Counted from the stretch's first letter, positions 35,195 through 43,893 are shown. The stretch: 64,000 bases of DNA from Methylomonas rosea (GCF_024505055.1 NZ_JANIBL010000015.1:1-64000), one strand, 5' to 3'. Notes: generated by a model from the letters alone, not told the origin. Numbers and translations: made by a program.

Positions 35195-36491
35195 TGTGTT
35201 TATTCTCGGCCGGTTGGGCGCAGACCACCCAAATCGGGTTTTCCGCCTGCATGCGGTGCATGTCCAGAATCGGCTTGCTGCGCGCGGCTTGTAGTTGCAA
35301 TACATCCCATTGCGCACTGGCGGCTTTCAGGGCTTCGATCGCAGTGCTCAGGTTTTCGATGGTGGCAAAGTTCATCACCAGATGTCCGCCGGGCCGCAGA
35401 CGTTGCAGGCAGAGCGTAATCAGCTCCCGCAATTCGCCGCCGGAACCGCCGATGAACACGGCGTCAGGGTCGGGCCAGGTTTCCAGGCCAGCAGGGGCCA
35501 GGCCATGCAGCAGGGTGTAGTTGCTGATCCGCAAACTGGCTCGATTACTGAGCGCAATCGCCGCGTCGTCTGCATTTTTCTCGATGGCATACACATGGCC
35601 TTGGGCACACAGTCGCGCCGCTTCCAGACCGACGGCACCGGAGCCAGCGCCGATGTCCCACACCACGCTATCGGGTAATAACGCCATGCGCGCCAAGGAC
35701 ACCGCCCGCACTTCACGTTTGGTAATCAGGCCTTTGTCGGGTTTGCGCTGGTTAAAGCGCTCGTCGGGCAAACCAAACAGCGCTTCCCGCGACACCGGTT
35801 GACGGCGACGTAGCAGGACGATATTGGGATCGGCAAAATTGCGGCCTGCGGCTTCGTCGATAGTCAGCCAGGCAGACACCTGTTCGTGCGGGCACAGCAA
35901 ACATTCCGCCACCGCCATTTCGTAGTCATTGGCTAAAGACTCAATCTGGAGCATGCGAGCAATGCGGGCTGGATCGTTTTCCGGGCTGGTAAAGAGGGCA
36001 GTTAAATCGGCTTGCCGCAGTAACCGCAGCAAGCCATACAAACCATGTTCGGGGGTAGCGCCGATCTGCCATGCACCGGCATCGCAACTGTGTACCGAAC
36101 CGATGCGCGCGTCCTGCCAAGCCAGCCCCAGCCTTGCACAGGCCAGTTGCAGCATGGACAGATTGGGCAGGATGTCTACGCTGTCGCGACCGAGTTTTTT
36201 GATCAAAAAATTGGCGATGCCGTGGCATAGCGGGTCGCCGGTGGCCAGTACCACGACCTGTTTGCCCGTCTCGCGGGCGGCGCTTATCCAGGCAGGCACT
36301 TGGGATAATTGGCCGGTTAAGTCGTATTGTTTGGCATTGGCGCTGATGTCAGCGGCGAACAGCGCCAAGGTGCGACTTGCGCCAATGACGACATCGGCCG
36401 TGCGCAATAACGCCAATGCTGTCGGCGTTAAACCCGCGGCGCCATTGTCCAGTACGCCGATAATTCGGCAAGGGTTGCTCATTTCAGACAT
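35178..36491 (-). CDS. cbiET: Cobalt-precorrin-7 (C5)/-6B (C15) methyltransferase-decarboxylase, fused CbiE-CbiT
   Basis: A 437-residue fusion (CobL type). Residues about 8-205 are the CbiE methyltransferase (ATGDPLCHGIANFLIKKLG). Residues about 245-425 are CbiT, with SAM motif DIGAGSGAVGLEAA and the ending MNFATIENLSTAIEAL. It methylates C5 and C15 and decarboxylates the acetate at C12. It overlaps cbiD by 8 bases at its start. The fused form is common in proteobacteria. Confidence 0.93.
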   Translation of the reverse strand: MSEMSNPCRIIGVLDNGAAGLTPTALALLRTADVVIGASRTLALFAADISANAKQYDLTGQLSQVPAWISAARETGKQVVVLATGDPLCHGIANFLIKKLGRDSVDILPNLSMLQLACARLGLAWQDARIGSVHSCDAGAWQIGATPEHGLYGLLRLLRQADLTALFTSPENDPARIARMLQIESLANDYEMAVAECLLCPHEQVSAWLTIDEAAGRNFADPNIVLLRRRQPVSREALFGLPDERFNQRKPDKGLITKREVRAVSLARMALLPDSVVWDIGAGSGAVGLEAARLCAQGHVYAIEKNADDAAIALSNRASLRISNYTLLHGLAPAGLETWPDPDAVFIGGSGGELRELITLCLQRLRPGGHLVMNFATIENLSTAIEALKAASAQWDVLQLQAARSKPILDMHRMQAENPIWVVCAQPAENKHNEHND

Positions 36492-37593
36492 CGCCTTCCA
36501 CTTCTGCTAGTTTGTTGCCATCAAAATCGCACATCAGCACCCGCAGGCGGAATTTGCCGGTGTAGCGCTGGCTTAAGGTGGCGATGACTCGCCGGCCTAA
36601 AGCCTCATAAAATTCGCTGATCAAGCCCAGTTCTTCCATGCGCTCGCTGGCATAACGGGCCATTTCCGATTGACTGATCTCGGCGCAGACTTCGGCGGGC
36701 GCACCGATTTCGGCGGCGATTTCCGCCAGTAAATCCGTATCCACCGCACTGCGATTGGCATGGGTGATGGTTTCGCCCTGAGCGATTTTGGTCAATTTAC
36801 CGACCATGCCGCCAATGACCACTTGCGGCAGGCCGCACTTGACCACGGTGTCCAGTGCGTATTTCAGAAAGTCGCCCATCTGCACGAAGCAGGCTGGAGC
36901 CAACTCGGGCAATTCGCGCATGGTAAATTTTTCGGTGCGGCCGCCGGTGGTCAACACCACGCAATGTTGGCCCTGATTGGCGGCCACTTCGATGCCCTGA
37001 ATCACACTGGCGCGAAATGCTGCCGTGGAATAAGGATGCACGATGCCTGTGGTACCTAGTATCGAAATGCCGCCGATGATGCCGAGCCGGTAATTAAGGG
37101 TTTTTTTCGCCAACTCTTCGCCAGCGGGTACGGAGATAGTCACTTCCAGTCCGGCATATTCGAGCAGACGGGCGGCAACTTGCCGCACATTGGCTTCGAT
37201 ATTGCGCCGGGGTACGGGATTGATGGCCGGACCGCCGACTTCCAGCCCCAAGCCCTGCATGGTAATCGTGCCGACACCGGCGCCGCCTTTCAGCAACACC
37301 GTGCCGGGCGCATCTGCTAGCAGCCGCACATCGGCGGTCAACGCCGCCTTGTCGGTGACATCGGGATCATCCCCGGCATCCTTGATGACAACTGCATGCG
37401 CCGAAGTGCTATCGCAATAGCCTTCGCTGACACTAAAGGTAACGCGCTGGCCGTTGGGCAAATCGCACTCTACCGATTCGGACACGGCCCCTTCCAGCAA
37501 ACCCAGCACAGCTGCCCGCGCCGCCGCCGCAGAACACGCGCCGGTGGTGTAGCCTTTACGGGTGCCTTTGGGCTTTTTTTCCATCAACGTCAA
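36484..37593 (-). CDS. cbiD: Cobalt-precorrin-5B C1-methyltransferase
   Basis: A 369-residue CbiD: opening KGTRKGYTTGACSAAAARAA, then KDAGDDPDVTDKA, GAGVGTITMQGLGLEVGGPA-type and GTTGIVHPYS segments that are diagnostic of the family. CbiD exists only in the early-cobalt pathway. It methylates C1 after the ring contraction. It starts immediately after the cbiC stop (37594) and overlaps cbiET by 8 bases. Confidence 0.95.
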   Translation of the reverse strand: MTLMEKKPKGTRKGYTTGACSAAAARAAVLGLLEGAVSESVECDLPNGQRVTFSVSEGYCDSTSAHAVVIKDAGDDPDVTDKAALTADVRLLADAPGTVLLKGGAGVGTITMQGLGLEVGGPAINPVPRRNIEANVRQVAARLLEYAGLEVTISVPAGEELAKKTLNYRLGIIGGISILGTTGIVHPYSTAAFRASVIQGIEVAANQGQHCVVLTTGGRTEKFTMRELPELAPACFVQMGDFLKYALDTVVKCGLPQVVIGGMVGKLTKIAQGETITHANRSAVDTDLLAEIAAEIGAPAEVCAEISQSEMARYASERMEELGLISEFYEALGRRVIATLSQRYTGKFRLRVLMCDFDGNKLAEVEGDV

Positions 37594-38265
37594 TCAATCC
37601 GCCTGGCTTTGTTCGGCTTCCGCCAGTGCCAGCAACGCATGAATCGCCGCCACCACCAAGGTCGAGCCGCCTTTGCGCCCATCGATGACGATCCAGGGAA
37701 TCTCGTTAAGCTCACTCAGCACGGCTTTCGATTCCGCCGCCGAGACAAAGCCGACCGGCATGCCGATCACCAGAGCGGGGATGATTTGCCCGTCGTTAAT
37801 CATACGCACCACTTCCAGCAACGCCGTTGGGGCATTGCCAACCGCGATTATGCCGCCATCGAGCAATTGTAATTGCTGCGCTTTGCGCATGGCTTGCACG
37901 GCGCGGGTGCTGTTTTCGGCCTTGGCTAATGCAATCACATCCGCATCGGCAATGAAATGATGAGTGGCAACGCCGAAGTAATCCAGCCGTGGCTTGGACA
38001 AGCCCACGCAAATCATTTCCACATCGGCCACAATCGGTGCGCCACGGCGAATGGCTTGCAAACCGGCGGCCACAGCATCGGCATGAAAGCGCACCAGGCC
38101 ATTGAATTCAAAATCTGCCGAGGCGTGAATGATGCGCCGCACCACCTGCCACTGTTGTTCGGTATACCTATGCGGCCCGGCTTCGCTGTCGACGATGGCG
38201 AAGGAGTCGTGTTCAATCTGGCGGCCGGCGTCCGTAAGCTGTTCAGTGACGATGTTGCTGTTCAT
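37594..38265 (-). CDS. cbiC: Cobalt-precorrin-8 methylmutase
   Basis: A 223-residue CbiC/CobH, which moves the methyl group from C11 to C12 to give cobyrinate. The catalytic His lies in VRRIIHASADFEF (about 45-57), and ADVEMICVGLSK and VGNAPTALLEVV are conserved family stretches. It overlaps cbiX by 4 bases (ATGA type). Confidence 0.95.
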   Translation of the reverse strand: MNSNIVTEQLTDAGRQIEHDSFAIVDSEAGPHRYTEQQWQVVRRIIHASADFEFNGLVRFHADAVAAGLQAIRRGAPIVADVEMICVGLSKPRLDYFGVATHHFIADADVIALAKAENSTRAVQAMRKAQQLQLLDGGIIAVGNAPTALLEVVRMINDGQIIPALVIGMPVGFVSAAESKAVLSELNEIPWIVIDGRKGGSTLVVAAIHALLALAEAEQSQAD

Positions 38266-39122
38266 GTGGTGGCCTGCGGTGCGTGGTCGTGATGATGGTA
38301 GCCGTCGCCATGATCGGCTGCGAATTCACGGTATTTGCAGCCGTCGCATTCCATCATGACGGGCGCTGTACGGTTGGTGGCTTCGTCTATGCGATGTTCC
38401 AACAGCGTATAAATTTCGTCTTCAAAGCCCAGATAATCGGCCAGTCCAAAATAAATGTGCGGGTACTGACTTTGCAAACGCGTAACCTGGCGGCGGATAC
38501 GTTCAATCAGCGTACCGGTGAATAGATAGTACGGCAGCACCACAATCTGTCGCATCTCCAGCTTGTGTTGGCGTTGCACGATTGATTCCAGACGCGGATG
38601 GGTGATGCCGGTAAAGGCGATGTCTATCATGGGATGCTCGCCTTCTTCATACAGCCAACGGGCCATTTTGGCGACTTCGCCATTGGCGACCCGATCCGAC
38701 GCGCCGCGGCCCAGCAGAATTACACCGATGTTGCGCGGGTCCGGTATGTCTAGACTATGTAAGGCTTTGCGCAGATTGCGCTTAAGAATCGCCAGAATAT
38801 CCTCGCTGGCACCCAGATGACGGCAATAGACAAACTCGACCTGCGGATGCCGCAAGCGGGCATGTTCGATGTATTCCGGGATTTCCATTTTGACGTGGCC
38901 GGCGGCATTGAGGATCAAAGGCACCACGACCACTTGCCCGCCATGGGCAGCCGCTCTATCCAGGCCTGCTTCGATCAGCACCTCGGCAAACTCGATAAAG
39001 CAGACCTCAATACGCCATTGCGGCTGGCGGGTGCGCCATTGTTCGGCAAAGGCTTCGATTTCCAGGTTGCCGGATTGCTCGCGCGAGCCGTGGCCAATCA
39101 ATAAGATGGTTTGATTTTGCAT
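38262..39122 (-). CDS. cbiX: Sirohydrochlorin cobaltochelatase, long form with Fe-S motif
   Basis: A 286-residue CbiX-long protein with two chelatase repeats (LLIGHGSREQSGN and VILLGRGASDRVAN, each with downstream metal-site His such as LNAAGHVKMEIPEY). It inserts Co2+ into sirohydrochlorin, the committing step. The tail has MECDGCKYR, an MxCxxC motif, followed by a His-rich end (HHHDHAP). In Bacillus megaterium CbiX-long, an equivalent motif carries a [4Fe-4S] cluster. The start lies 8 bases after the cbiF stop. Confidence 0.92.
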   Translation of the reverse strand: MQNQTILLIGHGSREQSGNLEIEAFAEQWRTRQPQWRIEVCFIEFAEVLIEAGLDRAAAHGGQVVVVPLILNAAGHVKMEIPEYIEHARLRHPQVEFVYCRHLGASEDILAILKRNLRKALHSLDIPDPRNIGVILLGRGASDRVANGEVAKMARWLYEEGEHPMIDIAFTGITHPRLESIVQRQHKLEMRQIVVLPYYLFTGTLIERIRRQVTRLQSQYPHIYFGLADYLGFEDEIYTLLEHRIDEATNRTAPVMMECDGCKYREFAADHGDGYHHHDHAPQATT

Positions 39123-39130
39123 AGAGTGTT

Positions 39131-39940
39131 TCAGGGTTTGATGGCTTTACGGAAACGATGCGAAAATCTGGCATCGTAGAGTTTTGAATGTTGGATCTCC
39201 GGCCAATAACGGGCACCCAAGGCCGGACTGGCGATAATCATCGCCTGGCTGTTGATTTTTTCCGCCCGGCACAGCTCGCGGATGTCGGCCAGTGTGCCAC
39301 GCACGATTTTTTCCTCATCCGGCCAGCTGGCTTTTTGCACCACGAGAGTCGGCGCATCCTCCGCCCAACCTGCAGCAAGCAGGGCGCGTTGCACCTCTGG
39401 CAGCAGGGTGATGGATAGAAAAATGCACAAGGTTGTGTGATGTTCGGCCAGAGCTTCCAGCTCTTCGCCCGTCGGCATCGGCGTGCGTCCGGCAACGCGA
39501 GTAAGAATCACGGTTTGCGTGACTTCGGGCAAGGTCAGGGTTTCGCCGGCGGCGGCGGCGGATGCCATCGCCGAAGATACGCCCGGCACCACCGCCCAGC
39601 CGATGCCCGCCGTATCCAGCGGCTGCACCATTTCCACCAATGCGCCATACAGGCCTGGATCACCGGTTTGCAGGCGCACCACGGTTTGATGTTGCCGGGC
39701 TTGAGCGATCAGCCAATCGGTAATCTCGGCCAGCGTCATGTCTTTGGAGTCGCGGATTTCACAATTATCCGGGGCGTATAAAGTCGCGGCCTGATTGACC
39801 AGCGAACCGGCATAAAGCACAGCACCGGCTTGCTGCAGCAGACGTTGGGCCTTGACGGTAATCAGTTCCGGATCGCCGGGGCCGGCACCGACGAACCAGA
39901 CTTTGCCGGTGATGTGATCAGTTTTATCTGCAGGGCTCAT
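39131..39940 (-). CDS. cbiF: (Cobalt-)precorrin-4 C11-methyltransferase
   Basis: A 269-residue CbiF/CobM. Key stretches are VWFVGAGPGDPELITVKAQR, LQTGDPGLYGALVEMVQPL, VPGVSSAMASAAAAGETLTLPEVTQTVI and CIFLSI. It methylates C11 in the ring-contracted intermediate. It overlaps cbtA by 4 bases and is followed by cbiX after 8 bases. Confidence 0.94.
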   Translation of the reverse strand: MSPADKTDHITGKVWFVGAGPGDPELITVKAQRLLQQAGAVLYAGSLVNQAATLYAPDNCEIRDSKDMTLAEITDWLIAQARQHQTVVRLQTGDPGLYGALVEMVQPLDTAGIGWAVVPGVSSAMASAAAAGETLTLPEVTQTVILTRVAGRTPMPTGEELEALAEHHTTLCIFLSITLLPEVQRALLAAGWAEDAPTLVVQKASWPDEEKIVRGTLADIRELCRAEKINSQAMIIASPALGARYWPEIQHSKLYDARFSHRFRKAIKP

Positions 39941-40620
39941 GGCTTGTTTTGCATCCGGTTAAAGGTCAATGAAGACGACACGCCTAATGCCATCCAAAAC
40001 ACGGCGTTAGTCAGCGCGCTGACCCAGCGGAATTGGGTTTGCAGAATTTCAGGGGCCAAACTTCCTGCAATTTCCGGCTGTGGCGCACCCAGCAGATGCG
40101 GTATCAACAACACTAATATACCTGTCGCTCGCAACGGCCAACGGGATTGTAGAAAGAGCAAACCTAGGCCTAACGCCGTTGCCAATGCCGTACCCAGCCA
40201 CCACACTTGCCTAGCCATAACTTCTGCGGCGGCAGTGCCGGGTAAATCCGGCGGTAAACCCAAAGACGGGGCGGCGAAAAACACCGCATAACCCGCCAAG
40301 CCCCAAGCCAGACCTTGCCGTATGCAAGGCGGTTTGCGCAGCGCGTAGGCGCCGGCCAGCATCAGCGCGAAAGCACTCGCCATCAGGATGTTGCTGCTGA
40401 TGGTGGAAAGCGTTCTCTGCCAGCCATCCTCAGGCTGCCAGGCTGTTTCATCGTGGGCATGGTCGTCTGCAGTATGCCCATGCGCAACCGCTTCAGCGGC
40501 GACTTCATAGGTTTCCGCCTGCAGTATTAACGGTGTAACCCAAAAAATCTGCAACACGGATAAAAGCAGCGCCGCAGCGATGCCTGCCAGCACCGATGAA
40601 AACACAATCTGTTTGAACAT
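39937..40620 (-). CDS. cbtA: Cobalt transporter subunit CbtA
   Basis: A 227-residue membrane protein with five to six helices and a His-rich stretch after the first helix (AHGHTADDHAHDET, about residues 45-58). This is the CbtA pattern: a predicted cobalt permease found under B12 riboswitch control and paired with CbtB. I start at ATG 40620 (MFKQIVFSS) rather than 40638. The partner cbtB stops 8 bases upstream. Confidence 0.88.
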   Translation of the reverse strand: MFKQIVFSSVLAGIAAALLLSVLQIFWVTPLILQAETYEVAAEAVAHGHTADDHAHDETAWQPEDGWQRTLSTISSNILMASAFALMLAGAYALRKPPCIRQGLAWGLAGYAVFFAAPSLGLPPDLPGTAAAEVMARQVWWLGTALATALGLGLLFLQSRWPLRATGILVLLIPHLLGAPQPEIAGSLAPEILQTQFRWVSALTNAVFWMALGVSSSLTFNRMQNKP

Positions 40621-40628
40621 ATCCGGCT

Positions 40629-40805
40629 TTAATGGCAAGGGAAGCCGTTTGCGTGACGGGTGTCGTGGGTGGTGTTATGTATCTCGGCAAGCGGTGCGAA
40701 GCCGACAACCAACAGCAGGGCGAACCCCAACAAAATAGCGGACAAGGCGGCAACCGGGCGAGCAGGGGCCAGGGTTTCCGAATGGGAATGGGTTTGGACG
40801 AGCAT
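40629..40805 (-). CDS. cbtB: Cobalt transporter subunit CbtB
   Basis: A 58-residue single-pass membrane protein, easily missed because of its size. It begins MLVQTHSHSETLAPA, has one helix (ALSAILLGFALLLVVGFAPL) and a His-rich end (EIHNTTHDTRHANGFPCH), the pattern of CbtB. An RBS (TAGGAGA) lies 7 nt before the ATG. It is the first gene behind the cobalamin riboswitch and precedes cbtA by 8 bases. Confidence 0.88.
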   Translation of the reverse strand: MLVQTHSHSETLAPARPVAALSAILLGFALLLVVGFAPLAEIHNTTHDTRHANGFPCH

Positions 40806-40932
40806 GTCGAATCTCCTAAAATATCAGGGATAAAGGGAAACCGACTGAACAAGAAAACACGCACGCACGCATACAGCTCACGCTGCATCACCGGCATACG
40901 GCTCCCCTCCGGAGTCGGCATCCTACATTCGA

Positions 40933-41125
40933 TCAGGCCGGTCTTCTGGCTTGCCGTCATCTGAATCCACCGCCTTCCCACACTAATCGTGCAGTGGCAT
41001 ACAGGAGATTCATCAGGCTTACAGCAGCGGGGGCTGCGCCGGATTTGACCGAGATTAATCTCAAATCGCACCGGACTTCCCGTTTCACCTTGATACGCAG
41101 ACCGCATACCAAGGCACCTAATCGT
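40933..41125 (-). promoter_or_regulatory. Cobalamin (adenosylcobalamin) riboswitch
   Basis: Read on the minus strand, the leader contains the conserved B12-box elements in order: TAGGTGCC, GTGAAACGGGAAGTCCGGTG, the core GCAGCCCCCGCTGCTGTAA, GCCACTG, GGGAAGGCG and AAGCCAGAAGACCGGCC. The Cobalamin riboswitch consensus is matched almost fully. It lies about 130 bases upstream of cbtB; a G/C-rich hairpin around 40897-40916 (CTCCCCTCCGGAG) may be the expression platform. It should switch the whole operon off when B12 is abundant. Confidence 0.95.
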
Positions 41126-41298
41126 GGCAGAGAGTATAAACGAAACTAAGCTAAATGGTAATTGAAGTGGCTGAGCCTTGTGTTTACTTAGGCAAGATTC
41201 AATGTTGGTTTTTGCTTGAATATCCCTTTAAGTTGTGGAGGTAGTGACGTGTTATGCTCTCGCCATTATTCTAAATTCCTCTAGTCACGGAGCGGAAG

Positions 41299-41889
41299 AT
41301 GCAAAAAATAGTAACGGTTTTTCTTTTAATCGCGACCTTGATGCTACCCGGTTGCGGTTACAACACTTTTCAAACGCAAGACGAACAAATCAATGCCGGT
41401 TGGGCGGAAGTACTGAATCAATATCAACGCCGCGCGGATTTGGTGCCGAATCTGGTGAATACGGTGAAAGGCTACGCCGGCCATGAGAAGGAAGTATTGG
41501 AAGCGGTGACGGCTTCGCGCGCCAAGGTGGGTAGTATTCAAGCGACGCCGGAGCTGGTAAATGACGAACAGGCGTTTGCCAAGTTTCAAGCGGCGCAGGG
41601 CGAATTAAGTTCGGCATTGTCGCGTTTGATGGTGGTGTCGGAAAATTACCCGCAACTAAAGGCCGATGCCAATTTCCGCGATCTGCAAGCGCAACTGGAA
41701 GGCACCGAGAACCGTATCACCGTGGCGCGTAATCGTTATATCGCCGCGATCAAGGATTACAACATCACCGTGCGCTCGTTTCCCAGTAATCTGACCGCGA
41801 TGCTGTTTGGCTATAAAACCAAGCCATCGTTTACGGTTGAAAACGAAAAGGCCATCTCAACCGCACCGGTGGTCGATTTTGGTAAATAA
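41299..41889 (+). CDS. LemA family protein
   Basis: A 196-residue LemA protein. An N-terminal hydrophobic segment with LPGC suggests a lipoprotein or membrane anchor, followed by the helical domain (DEQINAGWAEVLNQYQRRADLVPNL split across residues about 32-56; RYIAAIKDYNITVRSFPSN near 150). It is followed after one base by the TPM-domain gene, a pairing seen in many bacteria. The exact function of the group is unknown. Confidence 0.92.
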   Translation: MQKIVTVFLLIATLMLPGCGYNTFQTQDEQINAGWAEVLNQYQRRADLVPNLVNTVKGYAGHEKEVLEAVTASRAKVGSIQATPELVNDEQAFAKFQAAQGELSSALSRLMVVSENYPQLKADANFRDLQAQLEGTENRITVARNRYIAAIKDYNITVRSFPSNLTAMLFGYKTKPSFTVENEKAISTAPVVDFGK

Positions 41890-41890
41890 C

Positions 41891-42739
41891 ATGCGGATGC
41901 CTGCCCCGCTTCCGGGATTTGTGGTCGCCCTTATGTTGGTCGCTTGCCTGTTTTCGAAGGCTGTAAGTGCCGAGCAAGCGGTGCCAAGTCTTGAGCAGCG
42001 TGTGACTGATTTGACAGGTACCTTATCCGCTCAGCAAAGAACCGCCCTAGAACAACGTTTGCAGACCTTCGAACAACAAAAAGGCACTCAGATCGCGGTA
42101 TTAATCGTCGCCAGCACTCAACCGGAAGACATCGCCCAATATTCCATTCGCGTGGTTGAGCAATGGCGCGTGGGTCGCAAGGGTGTCGATGACGGCGTAC
42201 TGATGTTGTTGGCCAAGGATGACCGCGCCTCGCGCATTGAGGTGGGTTACGGTTTGGAAGGAGTAGTGCCGGATGTGTTGGCCAAGCGGATTATCGACGA
42301 CATCATGATCCCGTATTTTCGGCAGGGCGACTATGCCGCAGGGATAAATGCCGGCGTGGATAGCTTAATCGGCTTGATTCAAGGCGAACCTTTGCCGGCT
42401 CCTGCTGCATCGCGGGCTATGGATGGCTCGTTGAATCAATACTTTCCCTTTTTATTTTTGCTGGCGATTGCCGGCGGCGGCATTTTACGCATGGTGCTGG
42501 GCAGGTTTCTCGGCGGTTTGATTAATGGCGGCGTAGTGGGTGTCTTGGTGTGGTTTTTGGGTGGCGGCTTATTGTTCGCATTGCTGCTGGCCTTCGTGGC
42601 CTTTCTAATGACGCAAAGTAATGGTCGCGGTTTTCGTGGCGGTAGAGGCGGCGGCTTTGGCGGAGGTAGTTTTGGAGGTGGCGGGTTCTCCGGTGGCGGC
42701 GGCGGTTTTGGCGGCGGCGGTGCGTCAGGGAGATGGTAG
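41891..42739 (+). CDS. TPM-domain protein (YgcG type) with Gly-rich tail
   Basis: A 282-residue exported membrane protein. I start at ATG 41891, one base after the lemA stop, rather than 41807 inside lemA. A signal peptide is followed by the TPM domain (VTDLTGTLSAQQRTALEQRL to about residue 165; the acidic stretch VGRKGVDDGVLML), one or two membrane segments, and a tail rich in Gly (GGGFGGGSFGGGGFSGGG). TPM proteins are tied to membrane repair or photosystem turnover in plants; the bacterial role is open. Confidence 0.87.
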   Translation: MRMPAPLPGFVVALMLVACLFSKAVSAEQAVPSLEQRVTDLTGTLSAQQRTALEQRLQTFEQQKGTQIAVLIVASTQPEDIAQYSIRVVEQWRVGRKGVDDGVLMLLAKDDRASRIEVGYGLEGVVPDVLAKRIIDDIMIPYFRQGDYAAGINAGVDSLIGLIQGEPLPAPAASRAMDGSLNQYFPFLFLLAIAGGGILRMVLGRFLGGLINGGVVGVLVWFLGGGLLFALLLAFVAFLMTQSNGRGFRGGRGGGFGGGSFGGGGFSGGGGGFGGGGASGRW

Positions 42740-42742
42740 AAA

Positions 42743-43243
42743 ATGCAAGTTATCAGGTTTATCAAACATATTTTCAGCGGTCCCTGGCGTGCGCGCTTGG
42801 CGTTTCCCAAGCACAGTTTGCAAGTTATTGAAACCGAGATTGCCGCCAGCGAAACATCGCACTTAGGCGAAATCCGGTTTGTCGTGGAGAGCGCGTTGGA
42901 GATAGGTGAGTTGCTGCAAGGTGTTACGCCGAGACAACGCGCGCTTGAAGTGTTTTCGCAATGCCGAATCTGGGATACCGAGCATAATACCGGCGTGCTG
43001 ATTTATTTGCTGCTGGCTGATCGCGATGTGGAGATAATTGCTGATCGCGGTATACATGCCAGGGTCGGCGAAGCGGTCTGGACCCGGATTTGTATGGGCA
43101 TGGAAGCGCAGTTTAAGGCTGGTCGATTCGAACAAGGTGTAGTCGAAGGGATTGCCCAAATTACCGCTCAGCTGCAACAGCATTTTCCGGTGTCGGGCTT
43201 AGACAATCCAAACGAAATACCGAACGCGCCGATTACCCTCTGA
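42743..43243 (+). CDS. Second TPM-domain protein, no signal peptide
   Basis: A 166-residue protein with a TPM-like domain (EIRFVVESALEIGELLQGV, WDTEHNTGVLIYLLLADRDV, IIADRGIHARVG). It lacks an export signal and the Gly-rich tail, unlike its upstream neighbour, whose stop is 3 bases before this start. The LemA-TPM-TPM order is a recurring small cassette. Confidence 0.83.
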   Translation: MQVIRFIKHIFSGPWRARLAFPKHSLQVIETEIAASETSHLGEIRFVVESALEIGELLQGVTPRQRALEVFSQCRIWDTEHNTGVLIYLLLADRDVEIIADRGIHARVGEAVWTRICMGMEAQFKAGRFEQGVVEGIAQITAQLQQHFPVSGLDNPNEIPNAPITL

Positions 43244-43289
43244 CTGCATTTTTGCCGCCGATTGCAGGTGATTTTTGAAGTGGCCTCCT

Positions 43290-43318
43290 CTTGAATTTTT
43301 TACGGCCTAACACCATAT
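43290..43318 (+). promoter_or_regulatory. Sigma-32-type promoter upstream of hsp20
   Basis: CTTGAA (43290-43295), 15 bases, CACCATAT (43311-43318): the sigma-32 consensus is CTTGAA-N11-15-CCCCATNT, so one base differs. It ends 50 bases before the start codon of the Hsp20 gene. rpoH itself lies at 15548. Confidence 0.7.
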
Positions 43319-43367
43319 TGCTATCAAAGCATTCAGGTTTTTACATGCAACAAAGAGGAGAATCGAC

Positions 43368-43796
43368 ATGAGTAACTTAAGTCCATTTGTTAGTCGCGGT
43401 CTGTTTGACGAACTGTTTCGCGATGTTAATCCAGGTTATTACATCAAACCGCTGCATGGGGATGGTTTACCGGCGCAGATCAAAGTTGATGTAAAAGAAA
43501 ACCCCGGCGAATTTATCGTCCAAGCCGAAATCCCGGGTGCCGGTAAAGAGAATATCCATGTGGATATCGACGGCAATGTGGTTGCCATCCGTGCGCAGAT
43601 CAGCCAGTTGGATACTGAAAACAAAGACGATAAATTGTTGCGTAGCGAACGCTATTTCGGGGAAGTGTCGCGCAGTTTTCAGCTATCGGCCGAGATTGAT
43701 GAGGAAGCCAGTAAGGCCCGTTACGAGAACGGTATATTGACGCTAAATTTGGCGAAAAAGCTGAAAAAAAGTGGGCAACGGATGACTATCGATTAA
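43368..43796 (+). CDS. Small heat-shock protein (Hsp20 family)
   Basis: A 142-residue alpha-crystallin-type chaperone. The ACD domain (about 38-135) has QIKVDVKENPGEFIVQAEIP, then RSERYFGEVSRSFQLSAEID, and the motif ENGILTLNL near the end. It would hold unfolded proteins during heat stress. An AGGAG RBS precedes the ATG at the right spacing, and the sigma-32 site above explains its regulation. Confidence 0.95.
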   Translation: MSNLSPFVSRGLFDELFRDVNPGYYIKPLHGDGLPAQIKVDVKENPGEFIVQAEIPGAGKENIHVDIDGNVVAIRAQISQLDTENKDDKLLRSERYFGEVSRSFQLSAEIDEEASKARYENGILTLNLAKKLKKSGQRMTID

Positions 43797-43863
43797 GAAC
43801 CGCTTAGTTTACCGGGCCCAACCGCAGGCTCTGCGGCTGCGGTGATGAGGTGTTAGGCTTTTT

Positions 43864-43893
43864 CACGGGTACACTAATATGTGTGTACCCGTG
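43864..43893. terminator. Hairpin between convergent genes
   Basis: CACGGGTACAC and GTGTACCCGTG form a perfect 11-bp stem around an 8-base loop, 12 bases before the diflavin reductase stop codon. No T tract follows on either strand, so termination here may need Rho or be weak. Confidence 0.5.

Noticed and set aside
35195-35317. Extended N-terminus of cbiL
   Set aside because: It overlaps cbiET by over 100 bases and its residues do not resemble the family.
41807-41890. Extended start of the TPM protein
   Set aside because: Overlaps lemA; would bury the signal peptide.
42436-42810. Proline-rich minus-strand ORF
   Set aside because: Antisense image of the Gly-rich tail of the TPM protein.
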